From contig JAGUVW010000032.1 in assembly GCA_020062665.1 (NCBI GenBank), positions 1 to 53,379 on the forward strand: DNA of 53,379 nt, given 5' to 3'. The position numbers were made by a program, and so were the translations under genes. A model generated the notes under the pieces. The model was not told the origin of the DNA, did no database searches, and saw only the letters and a list, made by a program, of their open reading frames with translations. The DNA comes from Pseudomonadales bacterium. Lineage in GTDB: Bacteria > Pseudomonadota > Gammaproteobacteria > Pseudomonadales > Ketobacteraceae. Positions 7,944 to 18,540 of this stretch are shown piece after piece (the first letter of the stretch is position 1; the number at the start of each line of letters is the position of its first letter).

Positions 7944-9047
7944 ATGAAACGCATACTGCTTCCCCTCAGCGCTGCTGTGCTGGCCACTCAAGTACACGCC
8001 GAAGCCAAGGTCGGCTCTGTCACTATCAATCCTTTCGCTGGTTACACAGTGTCCGATTCCAAGCGCGAGCTGAATGACGGTGTAACCTACGGCCTCAACG
8101 GTGAATACCGCCTGACGCCCAACTGGGCTGCGCAGCTGTACTACAACGAGACTGGCACCGAAATCACCGGCGACAGCAGCACCTCTGACAACTACTACGA
8201 TTTCAAGAAGTACGGCTTCAATGCGCTGTACTACTTCATGCCCGAATCCCGCCTGCAGCCCTATCTGGTCATGGGCGCCGGCAACGGTGAATACGAAAGC
8301 GACAACGATACCCAGCTGAACCTGGGTGCGGGCGCGCGCTTCTTCGTCACCAAGGCGCTGTCTGTCAATGGCGAGCTGATCGCGTCTCACAGCACTGACG
8401 ACGACTATGATGATGGCCTGGTAAGTCTGGGTGTTGCTTACACCTTCGGTGGCAAGGATGAGAAGAAACCCGAGCCTGCACCGGTTGCTGCTGTAGTTGC
8501 CGCTCCGCTGGACAGCGACGGTGACGGCGTGGTTGACCCCAACGACAAATGCCCCGGCACACCGGCTGGCGTGAAGGTTGACGCCACTGGCTGTGAGCTG
8601 GATTCTGATGCTGATGGCGTGGTCGACAGCAAGGATGCCTGCCCAGGCACACCCGCTGGCACCGCTGTTGACGAAACCGGCTGCCGCTTCCAGAAAGAAA
8701 GCGTGGAGCTGCAGATCCAGTTCCCCACCAACTCTGCCGAGATCGCCGAACAGTATCAGTCTGAAATCAAGAAACTGGCTGACTTCCTGGTGAAATACCC
8801 GGCCGTTGCCATCAATATCGAAGGTCACACGGATGCTCAGGGTTCCAACGAGTTCAACAAGCAGCTGTCCCAGAAGCGTGCTGAATCCGTGAAGGCCCAG
8901 CTGGTTACCCGTTACGGCATCAATGCCAACCGCATCAACCCGATCGGTTTCGGCGAAGAAAAACCGGTTGCGAGCAACGACACTGCGGAAGGCCGCAAGC
9001 AGAACCGTCGCGTGGTTGCAGTGATCTCCGCCAGCTACAAAGAGTAA
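7944..9047 (+). CDS. OmpA/OprF-type outer-membrane protein with calcium-binding type 3 repeats
   Basis: This 367-residue protein has a Sec signal (cleavage after Ala19, VHA), an N-terminal beta-barrel of about 150 residues, a short Pro/Ala linker and two thrombospondin-type-3-like repeats (DSDGDGVVD with NDKCPGTPAG, then DSDADGVVD with KDACPGTPAG). It ends in an OmpA C-terminal peptidoglycan-binding domain with the usual NIEGHTDAQGS and NRRV segments. This is the OprF layout: structural porin and envelope tether. ATG at 7944 follows an AAGGAG site at 7932. It has its own transcription unit between two hairpin terminators. Codon use looks like that of a highly expressed gene. Confidence 0.93.
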   Translation: MKRILLPLSAAVLATQVHAEAKVGSVTINPFAGYTVSDSKRELNDGVTYGLNGEYRLTPNWAAQLYYNETGTEITGDSSTSDNYYDFKKYGFNALYYFMPESRLQPYLVMGAGNGEYESDNDTQLNLGAGARFFVTKALSVNGELIASHSTDDDYDDGLVSLGVAYTFGGKDEKKPEPAPVAAVVAAPLDSDGDGVVDPNDKCPGTPAGVKVDATGCELDSDADGVVDSKDACPGTPAGTAVDETGCRFQKESVELQIQFPTNSAEIAEQYQSEIKKLADFLVKYPAVAINIEGHTDAQGSNEFNKQLSQKRAESVKAQLVTRYGINANRINPIGFGEEKPVASNDTAEGRKQNRRVVAVISASYKE

Positions 9048-9062
9048 TATCCCCTGATGAGA

Positions 9063-9100
9063 CCCTGCCAGCGAACTCCCGCTGGCAGGGTTTTTTCTTT
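9063..9100 (+). terminator. strong terminator between OmpA-type and DUF481 genes
   Basis: A perfect 10-bp stem, CCCTGCCAGC at 9063-9072 with GCTGGCAGGG at 9081-9090, has an 8-base loop and a T-rich tail. The ribosome site of the next gene begins just after it, so readthrough would supply most downstream expression unless a promoter lies within or before the hairpin. Confidence 0.92.
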
Positions 9101-9116
9101 TTCAAGGAGCATAAAA

Positions 9117-9854
9117 ATGAAAAAGGTTTCTCTCCCTGCTGCGCTACTGGCAGCCGCAACGCCGCTTTCCCTGATGGCAGAAGACGCGCCCGCCGACAAA
9201 CTCTGGGGCGGCGAAGTCACCCTGAATTATTCGCAAAGTTCCGGCAACACCAACGCCACCAATTTCAGCGGCAAGTCCAAGGCCGAGCGTGACGGCAAAG
9301 TGTGGCGCAACACCTTCAAGCTCGAAGGCGACAACGAAGTCGGCGAAGATGATGAAGGCGAAGATATCCGCACGGCAGAAAAATATTTTGCCTCCGCTCG
9401 GGCCGACTACAAGCTGACAGAAAAATCCTTTCTGTTCGGCCTGCTGGAGCACACCGATGATCGCTTCAGTGGCTATGCCTACGAAACGGCCATCTCGCTT
9501 GGCTATGGACGTCAGTTGATCGAAACGCCGCAGCACAACCTCAAGGCCGATATCGGCCCTGGTTACCGCTACAGCGAAGTTGAAGAAAGCGGAGACGCCG
9601 AGGAAGAAGGTATGGTGCGTCTCGGTGCCCAGTACGTCTGGAACATCACCGAGCGGGCTGTGTTCGACGAGGATTTCAGTACGGAACTCGGTGAAGAGAA
9701 AACCATCACCAAGTCACTGACGCGCCTGAAAGTCCAGATCAACGGCAGCCTGTGGGGCTCGATTTCCTACGAAATCAAGCACACGGATGAAGTGCCGCCC
9801 GGCATCAAGAACTCCGACCGCAAAACCCTGCTCGGTCTGAACTACGTGTTCTGA
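9117..9854 (+). CDS. DUF481 (YdiY-like) outer-membrane protein
   Basis: This 245-residue protein has a Sec signal (cleavage near Ala21) and then repeated amphipathic strands rich in Asp/Glu and aromatic residues. It ends in an outer-membrane-style C-terminal aromatic (LNYVF). The opening GGEVTLNYSQSSGNT and the late TKSLTRLKVQINGSLWGSISYEIKHTDEVPPG segment (split here by family wording) are typical of DUF481, sometimes called salt-induced outer-membrane protein. The molecular role of the family is unknown. The start at 9117 has a good AAGGAG site, and the gene immediately follows a terminator. Confidence 0.88.
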   Translation: MKKVSLPAALLAAATPLSLMAEDAPADKLWGGEVTLNYSQSSGNTNATNFSGKSKAERDGKVWRNTFKLEGDNEVGEDDEGEDIRTAEKYFASARADYKLTEKSFLFGLLEHTDDRFSGYAYETAISLGYGRQLIETPQHNLKADIGPGYRYSEVEESGDAEEEGMVRLGAQYVWNITERAVFDEDFSTELGEEKTITKSLTRLKVQINGSLWGSISYEIKHTDEVPPGIKNSDRKTLLGLNYVF

Positions 9855-9862
9855 ACCGATCC

Positions 9863-9898
9863 GACACCGCTGCGCAGCTTTGGCTTGGCAGCGGTGTC
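9863..9898 (+). terminator. hairpin after DUF481 gene, weak T tract
   Basis: GACACCGCTG at 9863-9872 pairs with CAGCGGTGTC at 9889-9898. It follows the stop codon by 8 bp, but the downstream bases are CCTTCC rather than a run of T, so termination efficiency is uncertain. Confidence 0.6.
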
Positions 9899-10103
9899 CC
9901 TTCCTCGTCAGCGTCAAACGGACAAATCAAAAGCGAATTCGGACTGACTCCTGAGTCAGTTATTCAATCGATTGCTTCAGACTGCACCAGTCGCAATAAT
10001 CCCGCCCCTGAGCCGATCCGCTGGTTCGATGTTGCGTCGCAGTGTGGAAATCTGCGCGCGCGCCGGCCATGCTTCCCCCAACAGACCGTGCGAGGATGTC
10101 CCT

Positions 10104-11897
<1,794 letters not shown>

Positions 11898-11911
11898 TTT
11901 TCCCGTGTATC

Positions 11912-11947
11912 GCTGCCGTGAAGAGCCTGCTGGCTTTTCACGGCAGC
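11912..11947. terminator. 11-bp perfect hairpin downstream of acyl-CoA dehydrogenase
   Basis: GCTGCCGTGAA at 11912-11922 pairs with TTCACGGCAGC at 11937-11947. It lies 14 bp after the stop. No U tract follows on either strand, so this is a terminator-like hairpin or 3'-end stabiliser rather than a clear intrinsic terminator. An AT-rich stretch with the palindrome ATTGATCAAT at 12050-12059 follows and probably holds the promoter of the next operon. Confidence 0.5.
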
Positions 11948-12138
11948 ACCCGCCTGAAACTGTGATCTACCTCTCAATTTCTACTGTCCTACAACCTAAT
12001 TTAATTTGTTTGTCAGAAACAACTGATATATCGTTGTTATTGTTGTGAAATTGATCAATCAGGTCTATAACTAGCCAGGCAAGGGATTATTTGGCTGTTT
12101 CTGCTTGTTTTTTCCAGGTCACGTTGAGGGGGATTTTC

Positions 12139-13092
12139 ATGGATACGCTTCACACGCAGGCGACGGTAACGGCGCGCACCGCATCAGCTTTCCCATTGCT
12201 CGTAGAACAGATCGTCAGTGAGATCCTGCAGGCCAGGTCGTTGGCTGAGGTGAGCTACCTGATGGGGCGGATACTGGGTGCCAAACACATGGTGGATTTT
12301 GCGGCTCTCGATGCGGGTCAGGTCGAGCGCGTTCGCGCAGCCCTGCAGCCGTTACTTGAGGAATCGCATTTCTGGCACTGGTCGTTCAGCAAACCCTACG
12401 GTTATGCCGGCGATTACATGGTGCTGGAATACTGTTATGAAAACGTGGTTTCTTCCCAGAGCAGCGAATTGGGCAAGTTTCTGGATCGCTGGCTGCTGGA
12501 TTCGCAGTTGGCATCGGGTGTGCGCGAGCGCAAGGATATGCTGGCTGCGTTCATCGAGCGCAAGGCCAATGTGCATCACCAGGCGCACGGCAGCGCGCTC
12601 AAGGTATTGTCGCTGGCATCGGGATCCGCCCGGGAGATGCGGGACCAATCACCTGAGCTGCTGCAGAAGCTCGATGTCACGCTGGTGGATCAGGATCCGC
12701 GCTCGCTGGCTTATGCGCAGCAGCATCTGCCGGAATCATTCCGGATCTGGCAGAACAATGCTCTGCGTCTGCGCCCCTCAGATTTCCCGTGTCAGTTTGA
12801 TCTGGTCTATTCCTTCGGCTTCTTTGATTACCTGCGCGACGACGTGATTCTGCATTGCCTGAAGCTGTGTCGGGAAGTGCTGGCACCCAATGGCTCGATC
12901 CTGTTTCCGCTCAAGATGAACAGCAAGTACCGTCACTGGCTGTACGACGTTCTGCTGGACTGGCGCTTCGTCAAGCGCGAACTGGACGACGGGCTGGATC
13001 TGGCGGCGCGCGCCGGGCTGGATGTGGTGGAGTTGCTCGAAACCGCCAATGAAAGTGTTGTTTTCTATCACTGCGTTCCCAAGCAAATGTAA
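12139..13092 (+). CDS. SAM-dependent methyltransferase with GYAGDY motif (PhcB-like candidate)
   Basis: This 317-residue protein has a helical N-terminal half containing KPYGYAGDYMV. A class I methyltransferase core follows: motif I LSLASGSARE near residue 155, acidic DQDP at the end of strand 2, and FDLVYSFGFFDYL. The GYAGD-containing family, as I recall it, includes PhcB, the Ralstonia methyltransferase that makes the quorum signal 3-hydroxypalmitic acid methyl ester. That resemblance is family-level only. Start at 12139 with a GAGGGGGA ribosome site; a longer reading adds 16 residues. The next gene starts 5 bp downstream and encodes a 7TM receptor, so the two are an operon and may form a signal-synthase and sensor pair. 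Confidence 0.82.
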   Translation: MDTLHTQATVTARTASAFPLLVEQIVSEILQARSLAEVSYLMGRILGAKHMVDFAALDAGQVERVRAALQPLLEESHFWHWSFSKPYGYAGDYMVLEYCYENVVSSQSSELGKFLDRWLLDSQLASGVRERKDMLAAFIERKANVHHQAHGSALKVLSLASGSAREMRDQSPELLQKLDVTLVDQDPRSLAYAQQHLPESFRIWQNNALRLRPSDFPCQFDLVYSFGFFDYLRDDVILHCLKLCREVLAPNGSILFPLKMNSKYRHWLYDVLLDWRFVKRELDDGLDLAARAGLDVVELLETANESVVFYHCVPKQM

Positions 13093-13097
13093 ACATC

Positions 13098-14807
13098 ATG
13101 CGCCTGCTTTCGGTCGTCGTGCTTCTGCTGCTGGTGCTGGCGTTTTTTGCGCAGCACCAGCGCTCGTCGCCGCTGTATGACGGGGAAGTTTATTTCCTGA
13201 AGGATGAGAGCACGACGCTGTCCATCAACGAGATCCTGCAACAGGATTGGAGTAGCGCAGACCTATCGCCGGTGAATTTCGGTTTCAGTGATGCGGCGTT
13301 CTGGTTTTATTTGCCGTTGAGCGAATCCCTTGCCCGGTCACCGGCGCAGCATGTGCTGGAAATTGATTTTCCCACCATTGATGCCCTGGATTTTTTTCTG
13401 GTCGACAGTGCCGGCAGGGTCATTGAACATGTGCGTACTGGCACGGATTTGCCTTTTTCCAGTCGCCAGCTGTGGGACGATGACTGGGTGTTTCCGATCG
13501 ATGCGGGCCGTGATGCGGTGGCGGTTTATCTGCGCGCCGCCACGTCGAATTCCCTGCAAATGCCGATTCGCATCGTCGAGCGTGAACACTTCTTTGCCCA
13601 GGACACGGTCAGCCTGCTGCTGTGGGGCGTGTTGTACGGGTTGATGCTGATTATGGCGCTGTACAGTTTCCTCAATTGCATCGTTATTTTCGACAAGCTC
13701 TATCTCTACTACAGCCTTTATGTGCTGGCGACCATGTTCACCATTGCGTCGCTGAATGGCCACGGCTTTGCGTTGTTGTGGCCTGATGTGCCGGCGATCA
13801 ATTCGTTTGCCCTTTCGGTGTTTCCCTGTTTGATGATCTGTTTCGGTACGGCGTTCGCCTTGCTGTATCTGGGTATCGAAAGCCAGCGCCTGCGCAGTCG
13901 TTATGTTGGATACGGCTTCATTGCGGTTTCGCTGTTTAGTGCCATTCTGGCGCTGGGTACCCGGATCGATCTGTCGTTCTGGGCGGCGGTACTGACGGTG
14001 GCTTTTTCCATCACGCTGCTGTTTTTTGGTTTGGGTGCGGTGATGCGTCGGCACTATCTGGGGTGGTATTTTCTGGTGGGATGGTCCGGGTTGCTGCTCG
14101 GTGCCGGCATGTTCGCGCTCAATGTGCTGGGGTTGTTGCCGTTCAACGTGATCACCGTGCATAGCAAGGAAGTCGGATCGGCCTTCGAGATTATCATGCT
14201 GTCACTGGGCATGGCGGCGATCTATAACCACGAGCGGGAAGAGCGCTACCGCATCGACAACTCCATCATGGGGATGAACCAGCGTTTGCAGCGTCGCCTG
14301 AATCTGATCAACAGCAAGAGTGGTGTGCTGGAAATTCCCCAGCTGCAGAAACATTTGCAGGATATTCGCAACCTGGATCGTCGGGTTCACCAGGAAATGG
14401 GTCGCCTGCTCGTCGTGGCGGTGCAGGTGCTGGACAAGGTCAGCGGTCGGCCGGATTACATTGCCCAGGGCGATTGTCTGCGCGGACTGTTCAACAGCCG
14501 GGTGACGGTGTTTCCCTTCAACACCCAACGTGAAGGTCTGCAGGGTGAGGTGACGGTGCTGCTGTTCCCGCTGCACAACAAGTTCGAGGCAGAGCCGATT
14601 CTGGAGAGGATTGAAGGCTGGCGTCTGTCACTGGGGGAGCAGTACGATCTGCATTTCGGCTATGCCATTTCGCATCTGACGGAAAAGTACGACGTGGACT
14701 ACATCGACGAGTCGCTGCACTATCTGGAAGAAGCGATACAGCGTCATGCCGTGGCTTATTCCATCGACGACACCCTGGGATTTGCAGCACGCCAGCAGGT
14801 GGCTTGA
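13098..14807 (+). CDS. 7TMR-DISM receptor with degenerate GGDEF-like output domain
   Basis: This 569-residue protein has an uncleaved or cleaved hydrophobic N-terminus, an extracellular 7TMR-DISMED2-type beta domain (about residues 25-160, with FSDAAFWFYLPL as landmark), seven membrane helices (about 175-375), and a short coiled coil (MNQRLQRRLNLIN). A C-terminal domain of about 150 residues follows. That domain has the strand order of a GGDEF domain (VLLFPLHNKFEAEP, then LHFGYAISHLTE and a final helix), but there is no GGDEF or EGEF active-site loop. It is therefore likely a non-catalytic receiver of signals or a c-di-GMP/protein-binding module. It is translationally close to the methyltransferase upstream. 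Confidence 0.85.
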   Translation: MRLLSVVVLLLLVLAFFAQHQRSSPLYDGEVYFLKDESTTLSINEILQQDWSSADLSPVNFGFSDAAFWFYLPLSESLARSPAQHVLEIDFPTIDALDFFLVDSAGRVIEHVRTGTDLPFSSRQLWDDDWVFPIDAGRDAVAVYLRAATSNSLQMPIRIVEREHFFAQDTVSLLLWGVLYGLMLIMALYSFLNCIVIFDKLYLYYSLYVLATMFTIASLNGHGFALLWPDVPAINSFALSVFPCLMICFGTAFALLYLGIESQRLRSRYVGYGFIAVSLFSAILALGTRIDLSFWAAVLTVAFSITLLFFGLGAVMRRHYLGWYFLVGWSGLLLGAGMFALNVLGLLPFNVITVHSKEVGSAFEIIMLSLGMAAIYNHEREERYRIDNSIMGMNQRLQRRLNLINSKSGVLEIPQLQKHLQDIRNLDRRVHQEMGRLLVVAVQVLDKVSGRPDYIAQGDCLRGLFNSRVTVFPFNTQREGLQGEVTVLLFPLHNKFEAEPILERIEGWRLSLGEQYDLHFGYAISHLTEKYDVDYIDESLHYLEEAIQRHAVAYSIDDTLGFAARQQVA

Positions 14808-14811
14808 GTCG

Positions 14812-15366
14812 TCAGTTCCAGCGCATGTGTTTGGAAAATCCCGCCTTCAGGAAACTCATCTGGTCACTCAGGATATGGCGATTCGCCAGCGCCAGGTATT
14901 CCATCTTGTTGGGTTTGAACGGCACGGCCAATAGCGGCATGTTGGCTTCTTCCGGTGTGCTGTTGCCCTTGCGTTGATTGCAGCGGCGGCAGGCGGTTAC
15001 CAGATTGGTCCACTTTTCCGAACCACCGCGGGAGCGGGGGATGATGTGATCCCGTGTCAGCATGTCGGGCGGAAATTTGTCGCCGCAGTACATGCACAGG
15101 TTGCAGTCGCGCCGGAACAGCAGGCGATTGCAGACCGCCGGTACGTGTTGATCGGAATATTTCAGGTCGCCGTGGGTGGCGATGATGGGTGGCAGGATGA
15201 GTTCGGAGCGGACGCCATGGCGATTGATGCCGCCCCGGATGCGAATATCGCTATCGCCGAGGGACCAAAGCACCAGGCCTTTTACCATGAGGGTCGCGGT
15301 TTCTTCCCGCGTCAGCCATTCCAAGGGTAGTCCGGCCTTGTTGAGTCGGAGTATCCGGGGTTGCAT
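14812..15366 (-). CDS. HNH endonuclease family protein
   Basis: This 184-residue protein carries a canonical zinc HNH domain: CMYCGDKF, then LTRDHIIPRSRGG, then NLVTACRRCNQRKGN. The N-terminal 80 residues (LPLEWLTREETATLM) are typical of a widespread chromosomal HNH protein of unknown role, not of homing endonucleases in introns. There is no restriction or toxin partner beside it. It is convergent with the receptor gene, with 4 bp between stops. It could act in DNA repair or phage defence, and nothing here decides between these. Confidence 0.9.
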   Translation of the reverse strand: MQPRILRLNKAGLPLEWLTREETATLMVKGLVLWSLGDSDIRIRGGINRHGVRSELILPPIIATHGDLKYSDQHVPAVCNRLLFRRDCNLCMYCGDKFPPDMLTRDHIIPRSRGGSEKWTNLVTACRRCNQRKGNSTPEEANMPLLAVPFKPNKMEYLALANRHILSDQMSFLKAGFSKHMRWN

Positions 15367-15564
15367 TCAATTCTCCACACCTGGGTTGGGTATGTTGCCT
15401 GCGTTGCGCGGGTTTCTGCTTGTGGCGACTGCGCGCTGCAACGTTACTCAAAATAGTGAACCAGTTTTCCCATTTTTTCCAGACGGTTACCCACATTAAT
15501 GCAGGACTGTGACGAACTGGTGGCAGTGGATGTGGTGTCGATGACGGAAAATGAAGGGTAAAAA

Positions 15565-16320
15565 TCAGTTAGGCGTGCTGGAAAGCTGTCGTTCCTGCAG
15601 CAGTGAGGGTAGCCACTGTCCGGACGGCCCGATGAGTTCCAGGTCGGCAAGCGGGCTGGCGTCGCTGCGCTGGGTGTTGATCACGATGATGCGGGCGCCG
15701 TTGCGGCGGGCCAGGTGAATCAGTCCTGCGGCGGGATAGACGCTGGCGCTGGTGCCCACTACGAGCAGGCAGTCGCTGTGGCGCGCCAGGGTGTCGGCCT
15801 GCTGCCATTCCCGCTGTGGCAGGGATTCGCCAAACCAGACCACCGCCGGCCGCAGCCAGCCATCGCAGCGGGGGCAATGGCGCAATGGTGGTGGGTTCTG
15901 CAGGTCGACGCGCTCCCGGTATCCGCAGTTGTCGTTGCAACGATCCTCGGTGATGTCGCCGTGCAGGTGAATGACGTGTTGCGGGGAACAGCCAGCCTGT
16001 TCCAGCAGGTTGTCCACATTCTGGGTAATCTGGATCAGTGCGGGTTGCCGGGCCAGCGCCCGATGGCCGGCGTTGGGTTGCGCCAGGGCCAGCGTCTGGC
16101 GGCGCCAGTTGTACCAGTCGATCACGCGGGCGGGGTTTTCGGCAAAGCCTTCCGGCGAGGCAAGCTTCATGGGATCGAAGCGCGACCACAAGGCATGGGT
16201 TTCGGTGTCGCGAAAGGTGGAAATGCCGGATTCGGCACTCAATCCCGCGCCGGAAAAGCAGACCACGCTGCGGGCCTGCTGCAATATCTGGCGCGCCTGT
16301 TCCAGCGTGTCTGTGGTCAT
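15565..16320 (-). CDS. Sir2-family NAD-dependent deacylase (class III-like)
   Basis: This 251-residue sirtuin has GAGLSAESGI (NAD loop), QNVDNL, HLHGD (catalytic His), and zinc cysteines in CNDNC and CPRC. It also has VVWFGESLP and VVGTSASVYPA. The WYNWRR segment supplies the Tyr-x-x-Arg pair that marks SIRT5/CobB class III sirtuins, which favour succinyl or other acidic acyl lysines. It is the last gene of the operon and begins 5 bp after the receiver/membrane hybrid stop. Removal of acyl marks on metabolic enzymes would suit an organism with heavy acyl-CoA traffic, but that link is inference. Confidence 0.92.
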   Translation of the reverse strand: MTTDTLEQARQILQQARSVVCFSGAGLSAESGISTFRDTETHALWSRFDPMKLASPEGFAENPARVIDWYNWRRQTLALAQPNAGHRALARQPALIQITQNVDNLLEQAGCSPQHVIHLHGDITEDRCNDNCGYRERVDLQNPPPLRHCPRCDGWLRPAVVWFGESLPQREWQQADTLARHSDCLLVVGTSASVYPAAGLIHLARRNGARIIVINTQRSDASPLADLELIGPSGQWLPSLLQERQLSSTPN

Positions 16321-16325
16321 CGGCG

Positions 16326-17633
16326 TTACTGCGGATTGATGGAGATCTCGATGCGCTGGTTGCGTGTCGCGAGGGCGTTCCAGCGGGCGGCGTCCATGTC
16401 CGGATCCGGCAGGGGATAGCGCACCAGTGGCCGGCGATCAGCGGCGGTGGAAAGATTCAGGCGGATGTTCTCGCCGAATTCGGCATCAAAGGCTGTCAGG
16501 AAGGAGGAGAATGCGGGTGTCTGTTCGATGCCGATGGCTTCGGCGGTGGCGGGATCGATTTCCATTACCTCGCAGCTGCTCATGGGCTGGCCTTCATCGG
16601 GCAGAATGTTTTCGCCGGTATCCGAGGTCTGGGTGCAGAAGCGGCCCAGATGGCTGCGGACGCTGATTTCCCCCTGGAAACCCACGCTGTTGAGGTTCTC
16701 CGCCAGGCGCGACAGCACTCCCACCAGTTTTTCATTGAAAGGTTTTTCTCCGAAGGGGAACTGGCCTTCCTGGTTCAGGGCCCACTCCATGCTTTCGTAG
16801 AAGCGACGATTGACCTGCGTCGACTTTTGCGATGCATCGGACAACTGGGTGGTGAGTTCGGTTTTGACGGATTCTGCCGTGCTGGACTGTTCCTGCAGGG
16901 TTTGTTTGAGGCTGGCGTTTTCGAGGCGGATTTCGTTGATCTGCCGGCTCACCTGGGTGTTGTACATCAGCAGCAAGCCGATCAGCACGACGCAAAGTGC
17001 CAGGCCGAAGTACTGCAGGCGATGGCTGCGGTTCGCTGCGCGGCGTTCGATGGGGCGACTGTTCAGATCCTGCAGCTGTTCCGTCAGTTGTTGCAGCCGC
17101 TGTTCCAGTTCATGCAGTTCGCTGTTGTTGCCGGCAACCTTGGGGGGCGCAGCGACGACGGGCTGTTCCTGCGCCAGCAGGTCGCTTTCGACAATCACGA
17201 CGTCGTTGGCGGCGGGCCGGCCCACCACCGCAGGCCTCACCGGCGGAGCGGGGGTCTGGCCGGGCAGCAGGTTCTGGTTTTCCAGCACCTTGGCCAGTTC
17301 CAGGGGCTTCAGGGTTTTGGGAATCACGCCGACAGCGCCCAGGGCGCGGGCCTGGCTTTCGTAGACTTCGCCCTCTTTCGAGGTGTACATGATGATGGGA
17401 ATGGCGGCAGTGAGGGGATCGTTCTTGATGGCGCGCAGGGTTTGGAAACCGTCCATGCCGGGCATGGTGTGATCCATGAAGATCATGCTGGGTTTTTTGC
17501 CGCACAGATAGCCGAGGGCTTCTTCGCCGGATTCCACAGTGTCGACAGCAATGCCCTGTTCCTTGAGCATTTTGCTCAGCATGTGGCGAGCCATGCGGGA
17601 GTCGTCTACGACCAGTGCCAGAGCGGTTGTCAT
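16326..17633 (-). CDS. receiver domain protein with membrane helix and periplasmic OmpA-like tail
   Basis: This 435-residue protein has an uncommon order. Residues 1-120 form a CheY-like receiver (acidic DD at 10-11, phospho-acceptor Asp54, Lys106 in VIPKTLKP). Residues 121-170 are a Pro/Ala linker and 171-195 a short coiled coil. One membrane helix lies at 207-225. A second coiled coil (230-280) and a C-terminal domain ending in ATRNQRIEISI follow. That last segment resembles the end of an OmpA-like domain (NRRVEI-type), and its cysteines (CTQ and CEV segments) could pair in an oxidising periplasm. It would put a cytoplasmic phospho-receiver and a periplasmic, possibly peptidoglycan-facing, domain on one chain. 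No kinase lies nearby. Confidence 0.82.
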   Translation of the reverse strand: MTTALALVVDDSRMARHMLSKMLKEQGIAVDTVESGEEALGYLCGKKPSMIFMDHTMPGMDGFQTLRAIKNDPLTAAIPIIMYTSKEGEVYESQARALGAVGVIPKTLKPLELAKVLENQNLLPGQTPAPPVRPAVVGRPAANDVVIVESDLLAQEQPVVAAPPKVAGNNSELHELEQRLQQLTEQLQDLNSRPIERRAANRSHRLQYFGLALCVVLIGLLLMYNTQVSRQINEIRLENASLKQTLQEQSSTAESVKTELTTQLSDASQKSTQVNRRFYESMEWALNQEGQFPFGEKPFNEKLVGVLSRLAENLNSVGFQGEISVRSHLGRFCTQTSDTGENILPDEGQPMSSCEVMEIDPATAEAIGIEQTPAFSSFLTAFDAEFGENIRLNLSTAADRRPLVRYPLPDPDMDAARWNALATRNQRIEISINPQ

Positions 17634-17692
17634 GGAATACCGAAATTCCCATTTGTTATCGTTATTAATACTTCAAAATATATCAAAGCACT

Positions 17693-18532
17693 TTAGGTTG
17701 CACTATGTTTTTGTGTGAAATCTGTAATGCCGTTGGCAACCAGATGCACCTGTGCAAAGCCGTGCAAATGCAGGGTTTCTGCCATTTTTCGCGCCGAGGG
17801 GGTGTCGGCAGTAAAGAGGAATTCGTTGGCGTTCAGGCGCGTGGGCGACGGCGCGATGGACTGTAACAAACTGACGGCGCGACGGGCGATGGCTTCACCG
17901 CTGTCGATCAGGCGCGTGCCTTGCGGCAGATGTTGCTGGATTTCTTCGCGCAGAAACGGGAAATGCGTGCAGCCGAGCACGATGATGTCGGGTGCGGCAT
18001 TGGGTGGATTGAAGGGCGCCAGTGCGCGGGCAATGACGTCGTGATCCACCGGCAGACTGCGCAGCTTGTTTTCTGCTTCGTGCACCAGCTCTGCCGATCC
18101 CACCTTGGTGACCTGACAGTGACTGGCAAAACTATCAATCAGGTTTTGCACGTATTGGCGCTTCACGGTGCCTGGTGTGGCCAGCAGGCCGATATGGTGG
18201 TTCACGCTGTGTTGAGCGGCCGGTTTGATGGCGGGCACCACGCCGATGATAGGGGTGCGGGTTTGCAGGCGCAGCGGTTCCAGCACCACGGTGCTCGCGG
18301 TGTTGCAGGCAATCACGATCAGATCCGGCCGGGCGTATTGTTCCAGGTAAGGCAACAGTTCCAGCAGGCGGTTGATGAGCACGGATTCTTCCTGAATGCC
18401 GTAGGGGAAAATCGCGTTGTCGGCCACGTAGAACAGCCGGCACAGTTGAATGCGCGTGCGGATTTCGTCGGCAATGCTGAGGCCGCCGATACCGGAATCA
18501 AAAATGAGGATGGTGGGGAGAATGTCGGGCAT
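17693..18532 (-). CDS. murI: glutamate racemase
   Basis: This 279-residue enzyme has FDSGIGGLSI at the N-terminus and the two catalytic cysteines in IACNTAST and LGCTHFPFL, with SGEAIARR late in the chain. It interconverts L- and D-glutamate to supply D-Glu for peptidoglycan in the cytosol. It begins 8 bp after the helicase stop, so it is expressed with DNA-repair genes. The gap of 59 bp to the next gene is AT-rich and may contain a promoter. No ribosome site stands out at the ATG (18530-18532), as expected if translation is coupled. Confidence 0.95.
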   Translation of the reverse strand: MPDILPTILIFDSGIGGLSIADEIRTRIQLCRLFYVADNAIFPYGIQEESVLINRLLELLPYLEQYARPDLIVIACNTASTVVLEPLRLQTRTPIIGVVPAIKPAAQHSVNHHIGLLATPGTVKRQYVQNLIDSFASHCQVTKVGSAELVHEAENKLRSLPVDHDVIARALAPFNPPNAAPDIIVLGCTHFPFLREEIQQHLPQGTRLIDSGEAIARRAVSLLQSIAPSPTRLNANEFLFTADTPSARKMAETLHLHGFAQVHLVANGITDFTQKHSAT

Positions 18533-18540
18533 GGGAAGAA

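Noticed and set aside
12050-12059. ATTGATCAAT palindrome as an FNR box
   Set aside because: It lacks the four-base spacer of TTGAT-N4-ATCAA, so the half sites overlap; kept only as a possible small operator.
16038-17696. 552-codon plus-strand frame over the receiver and sirtuin genes
   Set aside because: Both minus-strand genes are recognised by motif, and the frame crosses their junction.
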